Shown here one piece after another: positions 1 through 8,035 of a DNA stretch of 64,000 nt; position 1 is the first letter of the stretch, and every line of letters begins with the position of its first letter. The stretch covers positions 2,480,001 to 2,544,000 of the forward strand of contig NZ_CP094656.1 of assembly GCF_030643805.1 (NCBI RefSeq). The letters run 5' to 3'. The notes under the pieces were generated by a model. It was not told where the DNA came from. It saw only the letters and a program-made list of their open reading frames with translations, and made no database searches. Source of the stretch: Alkalihalobacillus sp. AL-G (GTDB lineage Bacteria; Bacillota; Bacilli; Bacillales; Fictibacillaceae). A program made the translations under genes and the position numbers.

Positions 1-465
1 TCCTGTTTGTCCAGCTACAGCAAGCTTATATGTGTTTACATTATTGATGAATTTTTCCTTAGTCATTTCAATGTTAAATCCTTCAATGGATTCTAATTTA
101 TCAAGTGTTCCTCCTGTATGACCGAGACCTCTTCCAGACATCTTCGCAACCGGTACGCCTGCTGAGGCTACTAAGGGAGCGACAATAAATGTTACCTTAT
201 CTCCCACACCACCAGTAGAATGTTTGTCAACCTTATGGCCTTTAATCGCTGAAAGGTCGATCGTTTCACCCGAATTCACCATCGCCTGTGTTAAGGTTGC
301 CGTTTCTGTTGGTGTCATCCCTTGAAAATAAATGGCCATCATTAAAGCTGATACCTGGTAATCAGGAATTTCATCGTTCGTATATCCATTTATAAAAAAA
401 TTGATTTCTTCATCAGACAATTCTTTTCCGTTTCGTTTTTTTTGAATAATATCAACCATTCTCAT
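1..465 (-). CDS. pdp: Pyrimidine-nucleoside phosphorylase, N-terminal part (cut by window edge)
   Basis: Splits uridine or thymidine with phosphate to free base and (deoxy)ribose-1-phosphate in the cytosol. The frame reads about 155 residues from ATG at 465 to the left edge and continues outside. It starts [20 protein letters not shown] as in Bacillus Pdp and carries the family signature [10 protein letters not shown] near residues 80-90, followed by [13 protein letters not shown]. The ribosome site AAAGGATGAG supports the start. It is the third gene of a leftward deoB-punA-pdp salvage operon; the pentose phosphate it releases is the substrate of DeoB. About 500 bp of repeat sequence separates it from punA, which is unusual for an operon gap. 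Confidence 0.93.
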   Translation of the reverse strand, partial: MRMVDIIQKKRNGKELSDEEINFFINGYTNDEIPDYQVSALMMAIYFQGMTPTETATLTQAMVNSGETIDLSAIKGHKVDKHSTGGVGDKVTFIVAPLVASAGVPVAKMSGRGLGHTGGTLDKLESIEGFNIEMTKEKFINNVNTYKLAVAGQTG

Positions 466-498
466 AAGAATCTCATCCTTTAATTAAATTTCATCGAA

Positions 499-574
499 AG
501 ATCGACTAAACCCACCACGACCTGTGACAAATTCGAACTGACTAACATCCTGTTAGCCTCCGGATCTTTTGAAC
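499..574 (-). repeat. Truncated copy (1a) of a hairpin-rich intergenic repeat
   Basis: The segment repeats the right end of the larger element at 590-958: an AACTGACTAAC hairpin unit, then CCTCCGG and a CTTTTGAAC end. The hairpin at 542-556 reads CTAACAGGATGTTAG on the leftward strand, with AGGAT in the loop. It lies directly before pdp and looks like a 5'-truncated member placed in tandem with copy 1b. Confidence 0.7.
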
Positions 575-589
575 ATCCTTTTAATATGC

Positions 590-958
590 GTTCAAAAAAG
601 AGGATAAAAGAGCCGAGTTTTCTGAAGTTCAACTAAGTACGTTACGTCCTGTAACAACGTTGAACTGACTCACATCCTGTGAGCCCGAGGCACGACAGTC
701 TCGAGGAAGGCTACTCACTTGAAGGCATCTTTACTGCCTTGCACCGAGGAAGCTTTCATCGATAGCATCGACAAGTTAGACACAGGTGCACAATGAATGT
801 ACATCGATGAATCGATACTTCCTAGTTTTACGTGAGGACCGGAGAGACCGAGTAACAAAGAAATACGACAGCTATTAAAAGAAGTTCGACTAACTACTTC
901 ACATCCTGTGAAAACGTCGAACTGACTCACATCGTGTGAGCCTCCGGACTTTTTGAAC
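590..958 (-). repeat. Hairpin-rich intergenic repeat, copy 1b
   Basis: About 370 bp bounded by GTTCAAAAA and CTTTTTGAAC, which are inverted. It shares long blocks with 31386-31778 and 63441-63634 and contains no real gene. Nested hairpins are visible: GTTCAAC (627-633) pairs with GTTGAAC (659-665) around a small hairpin at 641-655; GTTCGAC (884-890) pairs with GTCGAAC (916-922) around 898-912; further hairpins lie at 669-683 and 926-940. Read leftward, in the direction of the flanking genes, three of the four small loops show ACAGGAYGT; the one at 926-940 has lost GGA. It begins six bases after the punA stop. Confidence 0.85.
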
Positions 959-963
959 AACCT

Positions 964-1782
964 CTATAGTTGTTTTACGATACCCTTAACCAGATTCATA
1001 AAATCTGCTTTAACATTTTCCGTTGTCTCTATAACTTCAGCATGTGTCAGTGGCTGATCGAGGATTCCTGCAGCCATGTTCGATATACAGGAAATCCCGA
1101 GAACCTCCATACCTGCATGGCGAGCCACGATGACTTCTGGAACAGTTGACATACCGACAGCATCGCCTCCCAATATTCGTAGCATCCGAACCTCTGCTGG
1201 TGTTTCATAGGAAGGTCCAGAATTTGAAATATAGACACCTGCTTGGATCGGAATGTTCAAAGTGTCAGCAATTTCCTTCGCAACATGCTGTAATCGAGTC
1301 GAATAAGCGGTTGACATGTCCGGAAAACGCACACCAAGATCTTTATCATTTGGTCCGGTCAATGGGTTATCACCTAAGTTATTAATATGGTCAGTAATGA
1401 GCATCAAATCACCCGCATTAAATTCTTTGTTTATGCCACCTGCTGCATTGGTAACAATCAGTGTGTCAACACCGATTTCTTTCATCACCCTTACAGGAAA
1501 GGTTACTTTTTGTAAAGAATAGCCTTCGTAATAGTGGAAGCGACCTTTCATAGCAACAACCGTTTTACCTTTTAGTTTCCCGATCACAAGTTCCCCTGCA
1601 TGGCCTTCAACGGTCGAGACAGGAAATGAAGGAATTTCTTCGTACGGAATGATTACCGGATTTTCAATTTGATCTGCGAGAATACCTAGTCCAGATCCGA
1701 GTATCAATCCTACCGACGGTTTCTCATTTAATTGTTCGTTAATATAGTTGGCTGCATTTTTCATCGTTTCTATTATAGACAT
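964..1782 (-). CDS. punA: Purine-nucleoside phosphorylase, trimeric type
   Basis: Phosphorolyses inosine and guanosine and their deoxy forms to base plus (deoxy)ribose-1-phosphate. The 272-residue length fits trimeric PNP (PupG in B. subtilis). Visible motifs are GSGLG near 29 (phosphate binding), EGHAG near 60, GRFHYYEGY near 82, SGPSYETPAE near 190 and GMSTVPE near 211. The start is ATG at 1782, seven bases after a run of G that overlaps the deoB stop codon; an in-frame TTG just before it is less well spaced. It is co-transcribed with deoB and followed at once by the repeat element. Confidence 0.94.
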   Translation of the reverse strand: MSIIETMKNAANYINEQLNEKPSVGLILGSGLGILADQIENPVIIPYEEIPSFPVSTVEGHAGELVIGKLKGKTVVAMKGRFHYYEGYSLQKVTFPVRVMKEIGVDTLIVTNAAGGINKEFNAGDLMLITDHINNLGDNPLTGPNDKDLGVRFPDMSTAYSTRLQHVAKEIADTLNIPIQAGVYISNSGPSYETPAEVRMLRILGGDAVGMSTVPEVIVARHAGMEVLGISCISNMAAGILDQPLTHAEVIETTENVKADFMNLVKGIVKQL

Positions 1783-1794
1783 CAAAATTCCCCC

Positions 1795-2976
1795 CTATAA
1801 AATGTCAAGGATGCTTTTTCCATGTTTAGGTGCCTCTGTTTGAAAGTTATCGGCAATGGTCGCACCGATATTTGCAAATGTTTTACTTAAAGGTAACTCC
1901 TTACCTTCAGAAATGCCTTTATGGTAAGCAATCAACGGTACATATTCTCTCGTATGGTCAGTACCATGATGCACGGGATCATTCCCGTGATCAGCCGTAA
2001 TTAATAGAAGATCCCCCTCCTTAAGCTTCTCCATTACTTCAGGTAAGCGAGCATCATAATCTTCTAGCGCTTTTCCGTAACCGATCGGATCTCTTCGGTG
2101 GCCGAACTTCGCATCAAAGTCCACAAGGTTTAAAAAGCTGATCCCTGTGAATGAGCGATCGATCGTCTCAAGGAAGCGGTCCATCCCATCCATATTCGAT
2201 GTGGTACGAATGGATTCGGTCACGCCTTCACCATCATATATATCTGAAATTTTCCCTATTGCGATGACGTCATATTTTGAATCCTTAAGCTCATTCATTA
2301 CGGTCCGTCCAAAAGGTTTAAGGGCATAGTCATGTCGATTGGCGGTCCGTTCAAACTGCCCAGGCTTACCAATGAATGGACGAGCGATGACTCTTCCAAC
2401 CATGTATTTTTCATCAAGGGTAAGTTCACGTGCGATCTTACAAATATCGTATAATTCCTCAATTGAAACAATCTCTTCGTGAGCAGCAATTTGAAGAACC
2501 GAGTCAGCAGATGTATAAACAATCAGTGCACCTGTTTCGATATGTTCTTTTCCGAGCTCATCGAGAATTTCCGTACCTGATGCAGGTTTATTTCCTATTA
2601 TTTGTCTACCTGTTTTTTTCTCTAATTCCTGGATCAATTCCTGTGGAAACCCATCTGGAAACGTCTGGAAAGGATTTTCGATATGAAGCCCCATGATTTC
2701 CCAATGACCTGTCATCGTATCTTTCCCATTGGAAGCCTCCTGCATTTTTCCGAAGTGTGCGACAGGATGAGCTGCCGGTGGAATTCCTTTAATTTCACGA
2801 ATATTACTTAAGCCAAGACTACCCATGTTAGGCATTGTAAGACCATTCATCTTTTCAGCAATATGTCCAAGTGTGTCAGCACCTTTATCATTGAACTTTT
2901 CAGCATCGGGTGCTTCTCCAATCCCTACAGAATCCATAACAATAAGAAAAATTCGCTTGAATTTTGAATTGTTCAT
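1795..2976 (-). CDS. deoB: Phosphopentomutase
   Basis: Interconverts (deoxy)ribose-1-phosphate and 5-phosphate, linking nucleoside phosphorylases to the pentose phosphate pathway. It is 393 residues, the normal length for DeoB (Drm), in the alkaline phosphatase superfamily. Metal-binding segments are visible: [11 protein letters not shown] near 15, DTLGH near 34, [13 protein letters not shown] near 155, [11 protein letters not shown] near 286 and TADHGND near 326. GGAGGAG eight bases before ATG supports the start. First gene of the deoB-punA-pdp operon; the B. subtilis order is the same. Confidence 0.96.
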   Translation of the reverse strand: MNNSKFKRIFLIVMDSVGIGEAPDAEKFNDKGADTLGHIAEKMNGLTMPNMGSLGLSNIREIKGIPPAAHPVAHFGKMQEASNGKDTMTGHWEIMGLHIENPFQTFPDGFPQELIQELEKKTGRQIIGNKPASGTEILDELGKEHIETGALIVYTSADSVLQIAAHEEIVSIEELYDICKIARELTLDEKYMVGRVIARPFIGKPGQFERTANRHDYALKPFGRTVMNELKDSKYDVIAIGKISDIYDGEGVTESIRTTSNMDGMDRFLETIDRSFTGISFLNLVDFDAKFGHRRDPIGYGKALEDYDARLPEVMEKLKEGDLLLITADHGNDPVHHGTDHTREYVPLIAYHKGISEGKELPLSKTFANIGATIADNFQTEAPKHGKSILDIL

Positions 2977-3071
2977 TTATATATCTCCTCCCATTTTCTA
3001 ACTAATTTTACCCTTTCCAGTGAAAAGAAATGCAAACAACAATTTCTTAAGGTCGGAAGTCTGACATCTAA

Positions 3072-3101
3072 AACGAAAGGGAAGATACTCCCCTCCCTTA
3101 A
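3072..3101 (-). terminator. Possible terminator after xerD
   Basis: On the leftward strand a six-pair stem AAGGGA/TCCCTT is followed by TTTCGTTTT. It lies between xerD and deoB, so it may end the xerD transcript. The stem is short, so this is a modest call. Confidence 0.4.
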
Positions 3102-3150
3102 AATTACCCATTCGAGTGTATCATTTTTTTGTAGGGAGCGCACGCCCGTT

Positions 3151-4041
3151 TCACGCTCTCGGATGATATGTGGAGTAGATATCTTTTAATCTAGTTTTTG
3201 TTACATGCGTATAAATTTGTGTAGTGGATATATCCGCATGACCTAACAGCTCCTGGACTGCACGTAAATCTGCCCCGTTTTCGAGCAGGTGTGTCGCAAA
3301 CGAATGACGTAACGTGTGGGGAGTAAGTTCCTTAGTTATATTAGCTGCTCTAGCAAGCTTTTTGAGGATTTTCCAAAAGCCTTGCCTCGAAAGACGGTTT
3401 CCATGATGATTTAGGAACAATGCTTCTGATGACCCTCGTTTTAGCAGACTCCCTCTACTAGAATCAAGGTAATCTGTCAGTGCCTGACTCGCCATTTTTC
3501 CTACTGGGATAATTCGTTCCTTATCTCCTTTTCCAACGCAACGAACGAAGCCCATCGTTAGATGGACATCCTCGAGATTCATTTGAATCAGCTCTGAAAC
3601 TCGGATACCCGTTGCATATAACAACTCTATCATTGCACGATCTCTTAATCCGAAAGCAGTATTCTTTTCGGGAGCCTCCATCAGATTTTCCACTTCCACT
3701 GAGGATAAGATCTTTGGTAGACGTCGCTCTGTTTTCGGTGTTTCGATATGTACGGCAGGGTCTTGATCAGTACGCCTTTCTCTTACTAAAAACTGATGAA
3801 AGGATCGGATCGAGGCAATATTCCGTGCGATGGTTGTTGATGCTTTGCCACCGTCCTTCAAAAAATAAAGATATTGAACAATATCATTCCGTCTTATCGC
3901 ATTTAAATCCTTTTGCTTTCTTTCATTAATTAAGTGATTCGTGTATTGTTTCAAATCTCGTTCATAGGATTGCAATGTGTTCGCTGCCAATCCTCGCTCA
4001 ACCGTAAGATAATGTAAAAAATCCTGAACTTCATCTTTCAT
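3151..4041 (-). CDS. xerD: Site-specific tyrosine recombinase XerD
   Basis: With XerC it resolves chromosome dimers at dif. It has 296 residues, the usual length. The N-terminal SAM-like DNA-binding domain spans about 1-90 and the catalytic domain the rest. The catalytic set is complete: R in GIRVSEL near 148, K in GKGDKER near 172, H-x-x-R in [12 protein letters not shown] near 244, H in LLGHAD near 267 and tyrosine in QIYTH near 277. The start ATG follows GGAGAG. It is next to yqzK and fur as in B. subtilis (ripX). Confidence 0.95.
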   Translation of the reverse strand: MKDEVQDFLHYLTVERGLAANTLQSYERDLKQYTNHLINERKQKDLNAIRRNDIVQYLYFLKDGGKASTTIARNIASIRSFHQFLVRERRTDQDPAVHIETPKTERRLPKILSSVEVENLMEAPEKNTAFGLRDRAMIELLYATGIRVSELIQMNLEDVHLTMGFVRCVGKGDKERIIPVGKMASQALTDYLDSSRGSLLKRGSSEALFLNHHGNRLSRQGFWKILKKLARAANITKELTPHTLRHSFATHLLENGADLRAVQELLGHADISTTQIYTHVTKTRLKDIYSTYHPRA

Positions 4042-4055
4042 ATGAAGAACTCTCC

Positions 4056-4286
4056 TTATTCACCGGTTTCATAAAATAGTAATAACCGCTGGACCCAGTT
4101 CATTTCATTCTCAGTCTGAAATGACTCGAATACCTTAACCGCACGACCTTCTGGTTCATCATAGCGATGATAATCCTGGTATTCTGTATTTAACCATATC
4201 AATCCGTAGTAAAATAGCAATGTGCAGCCGGTAAAAGCCATGAAAACTTTTAACGTATTCCATATAACTTGAATGAAAGCCTTCAT
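4056..4286 (-). CDS. yqzK: YqzK family small membrane protein (DUF4227)
   Basis: A 76-residue protein with one hydrophobic segment at about 8-30 and a polar tail containing the conserved [20 protein letters not shown] stretch, matching Bacillus YqzK in sequence and in position between xerD and fur. The function is unknown. The frame is open much further upstream, but the start [14 protein letters not shown] at 4286 has GGGAGG upstream and matches the family N-terminus, so the longer version is rejected. Likely co-transcribed with xerD, 14 bp apart. Confidence 0.85.
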   Translation of the reverse strand: MKAFIQVIWNTLKVFMAFTGCTLLFYYGLIWLNTEYQDYHRYDEPEGRAVKVFESFQTENEMNWVQRLLLFYETGE

Positions 4287-4507
4287 TTGACAGGATAACC
4301 TCCCAAGTTTGTCCTCTTTACAAGGTATGCCTGTTTTGCGGGAGATTATACTTCGTTTTGTTGAAAAAACCAAGTTGATAGAGTCATATCTAAGGCTTTC
4401 ACTATCTAGTATACAAGTTGCTGAATGAAGTTTACATAAAAAATACTCCAAAATAAATTAAAACGGAAGCATCTGGGAGTCAGAGCTAGTCATAAACCTA
4501 TGTAACC

Positions 4508-4542
4508 AAAAAAGACCTCGCCTTTTACCGAAGGAAAGATCT
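4508..4542 (-). terminator. Terminator of fur
   Basis: Leftward strand: AGATCT pairs with AGGTCT (one G-U) around an inner CCTT/AAGG stem, followed by TTTTTTGG. It overlaps the fur stop codon and ends the fur message before yqzK. Confidence 0.65.
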
Positions 4543-5020
4543 ATTTATGTGCGATTTCTTGTTCTGTGCCTGTTTCGGCCGTTTTTTCATGGCAACGATG
4601 GCAGATCCCATGGAAGGTGAGGCGGTGGTCTTTTATCTTAAAGTTCCAATCCCTCTCAACAAGCTTTTCTACATCACCAAGTAGATCCTCTTGTATTTCA
4701 TCAACTGCACCGCATTCGATACAAACCAAATGATGATGAAAATGAGCTGCTCCTTCTTGTCTGAGGTCATAACGTGAAACGCCATCGCCAAAATTGATTT
4801 TATCAACAATTTTAAGTTCAGTTAACAATTCTAGGGTACGGTAAACCGTGGCAAGCCCAATCTCAGGTGCTTTATCTTTTACGAGTAGATAAACGTCCTC
4901 AGCACTCAAATGATCTTCTTCGCGTTCAAGTAATACACGTACCGTTGCTTCACGTTGAGGAGTTAACTTATAGCTTTGTGAATGAAGCTGTTTCTTAATA
5001 CGATCGATACGGGTTTCCAA
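4541..5020 (-). CDS. fur: Ferric uptake regulator Fur
   Basis: Iron-dependent dimeric repressor. The N-terminal winged helix (SYKLTPQREATVRVLL, LATVYRTLELL) spans about 10-80. The C-terminal metal and dimer domain has HFHHHLVCIECG near 92-103 and HRLTFHGICHRCHE near 132-145, giving the two CxxC zinc pairs. Sequence is very close to B. subtilis Fur. I place the start at TTG 5020 (METRIDRIKKQLHSQSYKLT), five bases after GGGAGGGG; a GTG five codons upstream lies inside that ribosome site. Transcribed alone from a strong SigA promoter beside a PerR-like box. Confidence 0.95.
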   Translation of the reverse strand: METRIDRIKKQLHSQSYKLTPQREATVRVLLEREEDHLSAEDVYLLVKDKAPEIGLATVYRTLELLTELKIVDKINFGDGVSRYDLRQEGAAHFHHHLVCIECGAVDEIQEDLLGDVEKLVERDWNFKIKDHRLTFHGICHRCHEKTAETGTEQEIAHK

Positions 5021-5052
5021 GGTGACCCCTCCCACGCTTTATGTATACCCTT

Positions 5053-5097
5053 ATTATAATCACGTGGAAAAATAGTGTCAAATTATAATTATTTTAA
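5053..5097 (-). promoter_or_regulatory. fur promoter with PerR-like box
   Basis: The leftward strand carries consensus TTGACA (5076-5081) and TATAAT (5053-5058) with a 17 bp spacer. Immediately upstream, 5083-5097 reads TTATAATTATTTTAA, 14 of 15 matches to the PerR box TTATAATNATTATAA. B. subtilis fur is a PerR target, so peroxide and metal control is expected here by inference. Confidence 0.75.
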
Positions 5098-5159
5098 TAA
5101 CGGTTTTATTTCAATTATCATATTAGAATCGATATAAAAAAGGCTGCGGATATTTTAGT

Positions 5160-5810
5160 TTAACCAAATAAACCAAGTGTTGCTTTGATCAGTACAGGCG
5201 AAATGAAGGCTTCGATGAATGATGCTCCAGCGACAATGATCATAATCATCATTACAGTCAACGTATATCGTCCAATCAACGGCATTAACGGAATGGTAAT
5301 TCGATTTGAGAATTGTCCTTTTATTAATGTCATGGAGATTGCAACAGCTGCTGTAGTAACAAATATAAAAGACGGGATCAGGATCAAATTTTGCGGCAAA
5401 ACAGAGACGAACGATAACAAGAAACCTTGCCAGCCCATTTGGTTAACGAGGAATCCAACTGTAAAACCGACTACCATCCCTTTCAAAAAAAGTAAAACAA
5501 GGATAACCGGGAGTCCAATAATTGATAATCCCAAAATCCAGATTAGTCCGATATATTTTAGATAATGAAAAAAACTTTGGGTAAACATTGCGGAAGAACT
5601 GGCGACTTCTCCTTCTGAAACTTGCCCGAAAAATCTACCAAGGTAATGGAATAGATCTTCCTTTTGCATAGAGCTTAAACTATTTACAATAATGGCACCA
5701 AAAATAATCCCCATCATCATCAAGACGATTGTAAATGTATATAAAGAAGAATGCTCCTGTAAATGTTGGGAAAATGACCGTTTCATTGAAAATGTAATTC
5801 CGCGCTCCAT
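5160..5810 (-). CDS. spoIIM: Stage II sporulation protein M
   Basis: Integral membrane protein of the SpoIID-SpoIIM-SpoIIP engulfment complex, needed for peptidoglycan remodelling at the septum. It has 216 residues with hydrophobic segments near 25-45, 88-110, 112-135, 143-165 and 185-210, as expected. The start is ATG 5810 after GGGAGG; the GTG directly before it is too close. It lies next to fur as in B. subtilis, with a SigE-like promoter upstream, so mother-cell expression is likely. Confidence 0.92.
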   Translation of the reverse strand: MERGITFSMKRSFSQHLQEHSSLYTFTIVLMMMGIIFGAIIVNSLSSMQKEDLFHYLGRFFGQVSEGEVASSSAMFTQSFFHYLKYIGLIWILGLSIIGLPVILVLLFLKGMVVGFTVGFLVNQMGWQGFLLSFVSVLPQNLILIPSFIFVTTAAVAISMTLIKGQFSNRITIPLMPLIGRYTLTVMMIMIIVAGASFIEAFISPVLIKATLGLFG

Positions 5811-5841
5811 CACTTGTCCTCCCTCAAGAATCTCTTAATTC

Positions 5842-5869
5842 ATTCTATGAGAGTTTTCATAGAGTATGA
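5842..5869 (-). promoter_or_regulatory. Candidate SigE promoter of spoIIM
   Basis: On the leftward strand TCATACT (-35-like) is separated by 13 bp from CATAGAAT (-10-like), close to the SigE consensus KMATATT and CATACANT. An inverted repeat CTATGA/TCATAG overlaps it. Confidence 0.55.
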
Positions 5870-5895
5870 CCAAAAGCTAGAGCACGGTCATAGAA

Positions 5896-7068
5896 TTATT
5901 TGGATACGCTTCCGTACTTGCCGCCCCCACCTGGTTGTACATTCAGCTTTCCTGTTCTAGATGCCAGAATATGTTCAGCGATCTTTTCTGGAATGATTCC
6001 AAGCAATTCTTCTGAGGATGCTGTATGGATGACATTCATATCCGTCCCGAACGCGGTGCGTAATTTTCTCAATGTCCCTGGTCCAACACCTGGAATGAAT
6101 TCAAGTGGGACTTGGTGTGTATATCCTGGACGGTCATTATGTGGCTGGGTTTCTTCACCACCGATTTCCTTGATTCGATCATAAACACCTTTGATGATTT
6201 TGCCTTTTTTACATTTCAAACACTTTTGACCTACATTCATCAGCTTTTCAGGTTCTCCGCACTTTGCACAGCAAGTTTGATAATACTTCCCAAGCAATGG
6301 GTTCAATCCAAAATTACGGAAGATCTTGCGGCCCTTCTGTTCCGTTAATGCAAGCTTAAGTTCGTGAAAGGAAGGCTTTTTCATTTCGAGTACTTGATAT
6401 TCTCTAGCAATTTTCTCTAGGGAATGTGCATCTGAATTCGTAAGATATGGATATTGATGAAGCTCCTTAATTTGATCCGCCATTTTAATGTCAGAGCTTA
6501 AACCTAGTTCAATCCCGTCGATTATATCAGGGTCGAACACTTCCACTAACGTTCTCTCCACACCTTTTCCATACATACTTTTAAAAGGAGTGAACGCATG
6601 AGCAATGATGAACAATCCGTTCAACTGATGTGTCTTTTCCTGTAGTTCACGTGCTGTCCCATAAAACCGTTGCGAGGAAAGGTTCGGGTTCGTCATCCTT
6701 GAAATCAACCAGCTGCTGAACTGTTTTAAATGGTCTATGTCGGGAAAGTAGACCAAAACATGGATCGGTCCGTTACAGGAATCATCGTAAACTTCTATTT
6801 CAGAACCAGGAATGAGGCATCCGTTTTTATATATTAGGCCACCCTCCTCATGTTCATAAAGCTCATTATCTTCAATCATTTGTTCCAGTTCCTCTATCAC
6901 TTCAGGAACGTGACAATCAATGATTCCAACGATCTGCATGCCTTTTACAAGAAAAGCCGTGTTGAGAACGTTTGGAAGTGTTAAATTCGATGAGGCAGAA
7001 ATTTTCACAGGTTTTCCATGATACGTACTACCGAGATGAATATGTAAATCTGCAAAAAAGTGTTTCAT
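5896..7068 (-). CDS. EndoQ-like PHP-domain DNA repair endonuclease
   Basis: 390 residues. The N-terminal PHP metal phosphoesterase domain shows DLHIH near 7, IIDCH near 50, E of PGSEIE near 92, IIAHAF near 157 and NSDAH near 214. A central zinc site has CCAKCG and CLKCKKGK near 270-295, and the C-terminus has a helix-hairpin-helix GVGPGTLRKLR near 332. This layout is that of endonuclease Q, described in Thermococcales and some Bacillus, which nicks 5' of deaminated bases and abasic sites. I choose ATG 7068; the ATG three codons upstream lies against the ribosome site. It overlaps the nudF end, so the two are coupled. The exact substrate range is inferred from the family. Confidence 0.82.
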   Translation of the reverse strand: MKHFFADLHIHLGSTYHGKPVKISASSNLTLPNVLNTAFLVKGMQIVGIIDCHVPEVIEELEQMIEDNELYEHEEGGLIYKNGCLIPGSEIEVYDDSCNGPIHVLVYFPDIDHLKQFSSWLISRMTNPNLSSQRFYGTARELQEKTHQLNGLFIIAHAFTPFKSMYGKGVERTLVEVFDPDIIDGIELGLSSDIKMADQIKELHQYPYLTNSDAHSLEKIAREYQVLEMKKPSFHELKLALTEQKGRKIFRNFGLNPLLGKYYQTCCAKCGEPEKLMNVGQKCLKCKKGKIIKGVYDRIKEIGGEETQPHNDRPGYTHQVPLEFIPGVGPGTLRKLRTAFGTDMNVIHTASSEELLGIIPEKIAEHILASRTGKLNVQPGGGGKYGSVSK

Positions 7069-7069
7069 C

Positions 7070-7615
7070 CTATTCATTCTCCATCTGTTTCAGCTGCAGG
7101 AATTGGATTGCAAAAGCGGTTTTCGCATCATAAATTTCATTCGATTTCATCAATTCCAGTGCCTCATCTAAAGAAACTTCCATCAAATCCACAAATTCAT
7201 CTTCATCAAGCTGAACTGTGCCTTTCTTTAAAGAATCTGCAAAATAAATGTGTACAATTTCATCAGCAAATCCTGGTGAAGTATAGAAGGACTGGATATG
7301 TGTCAATCGATCAATGCGAAAGCCCGTTTCTTCTTCTAATTCTCTTCGTGCACATGACTCAGGTGATTCCCCTTTTTCAAGCTTGCCTGCAGGGATCTCA
7401 ATGATTGAACGGTTTAGCGGTTTTCGATATTGCTTAACAAGTACAATCTTATTTTCCGGATTAATCGCAAGAATGGCGACGGCACCAGGATGCTTTACGA
7501 CCTCACGCTGGCTCCGATTACCATTCGGGAGTTCAACTTCTTCAAGGACGAGATCAATAATTTTCCCATTATATAAAACCTTCGTAGAAAGCGTCTTTTC
7601 CTCTAATTTTTTCAT
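7070..7615 (-). CDS. nudF: ADP-ribose pyrophosphatase (Nudix)
   Basis: Hydrolyses ADP-ribose to AMP and ribose-5-phosphate. It has 181 residues. The Nudix box G-x5-E-x7-REUxEExGU is complete from GKLEKGE to RELEEETGF near 99-121. The ATG follows AAAGGAG. It precedes the EndoQ-like gene with a short overlap, and mciZ lies upstream in opposite orientation; B. subtilis has nudF and mciZ as neighbours too. Confidence 0.93.
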   Translation of the reverse strand: MKKLEEKTLSTKVLYNGKIIDLVLEEVELPNGNRSQREVVKHPGAVAILAINPENKIVLVKQYRKPLNRSIIEIPAGKLEKGESPESCARRELEEETGFRIDRLTHIQSFYTSPGFADEIVHIYFADSLKKGTVQLDEDEFVDLMEVSLDEALELMKSNEIYDAKTAFAIQFLQLKQMENE

Positions 7616-7791
7616 ATGATTAAATCTCCTTTTATATGTTCAGAGCAGTGTATGTGTCCAAAGATGCCCTCATCTCAGATGTTTAAACACTTTTGAACAT
7701 ATTTGTTCTATTTCTAGTAACTCACACATAAAGTCTACCATACAAGCCCAACCTAACCCTACCAGCGAAATAGATGAAAGGAGTTCTACTC

Positions 7792-7926
7792 ATGAAAATC
7801 TATTTACAACCAAATAGTGTCACACTTGTCGGTAAAGCATGGCAAATCAAATATATGCTGAGAAAATATATGAATGAATACCGCACTGTTCAGGATTGGA
7901 TCGATGGACAGCATAAAAGCAAGTGA
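7792..7926 (+). CDS. mciZ: MciZ, mother-cell inhibitor of FtsZ
   Basis: A 44-residue peptide, MKIYLQPNSVTLVGKAW followed by a charged helix and ending YRTVQDWIDGQHKSK. B. subtilis MciZ is about 40 residues with the same VTLVGKAWEI core and VKDWI end, and lies beside nudF. MciZ binds the C-terminal domain of FtsZ, shortens filaments and blocks Z-rings in the mother cell during sporulation. ATG follows GAAAGGAG. A CATACAAG sequence at 7740-7747 resembles a SigE -10, but I see no convincing -35. An intrinsic terminator follows. Confidence 0.88.
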   Translation: MKIYLQPNSVTLVGKAWQIKYMLRKYMNEYRTVQDWIDGQHKSK

Positions 7927-7936
7927 TGATGATCGA

Positions 7937-7965
7937 GATTGGCTCTTTAGGGGGTCAATCTTTTT
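7937..7965 (+). terminator. Terminator of mciZ
   Basis: GATTGGC (7937-7943) pairs with GTCAATC (7954-7960) and is followed by TTTTT, ten bases after the mciZ stop. Confidence 0.75.
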
Positions 7966-8035
7966 GCTATTCCTAAGCATATTAGGTTTGCTACTATAAT
8001 TTTACGTGGTATCGTACTTTTAAGGTGGTGTTTGA

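Noticed and set aside
715-960. Leftward 81-codon open frame
   Set aside because: It lies wholly inside the hairpin repeat, has no ribosome site, and the frame is not kept in the other copies.
4287-4451. N-terminal extension of yqzK
   Set aside because: The 55 extra codons do not match the family and have no ribosome site; the start at 4286 does.
7616-7791. SigE promoter for mciZ
   Set aside because: A CATACAAG -10-like sequence exists at 7740-7747, but no matching -35 is found at 13-15 bp.
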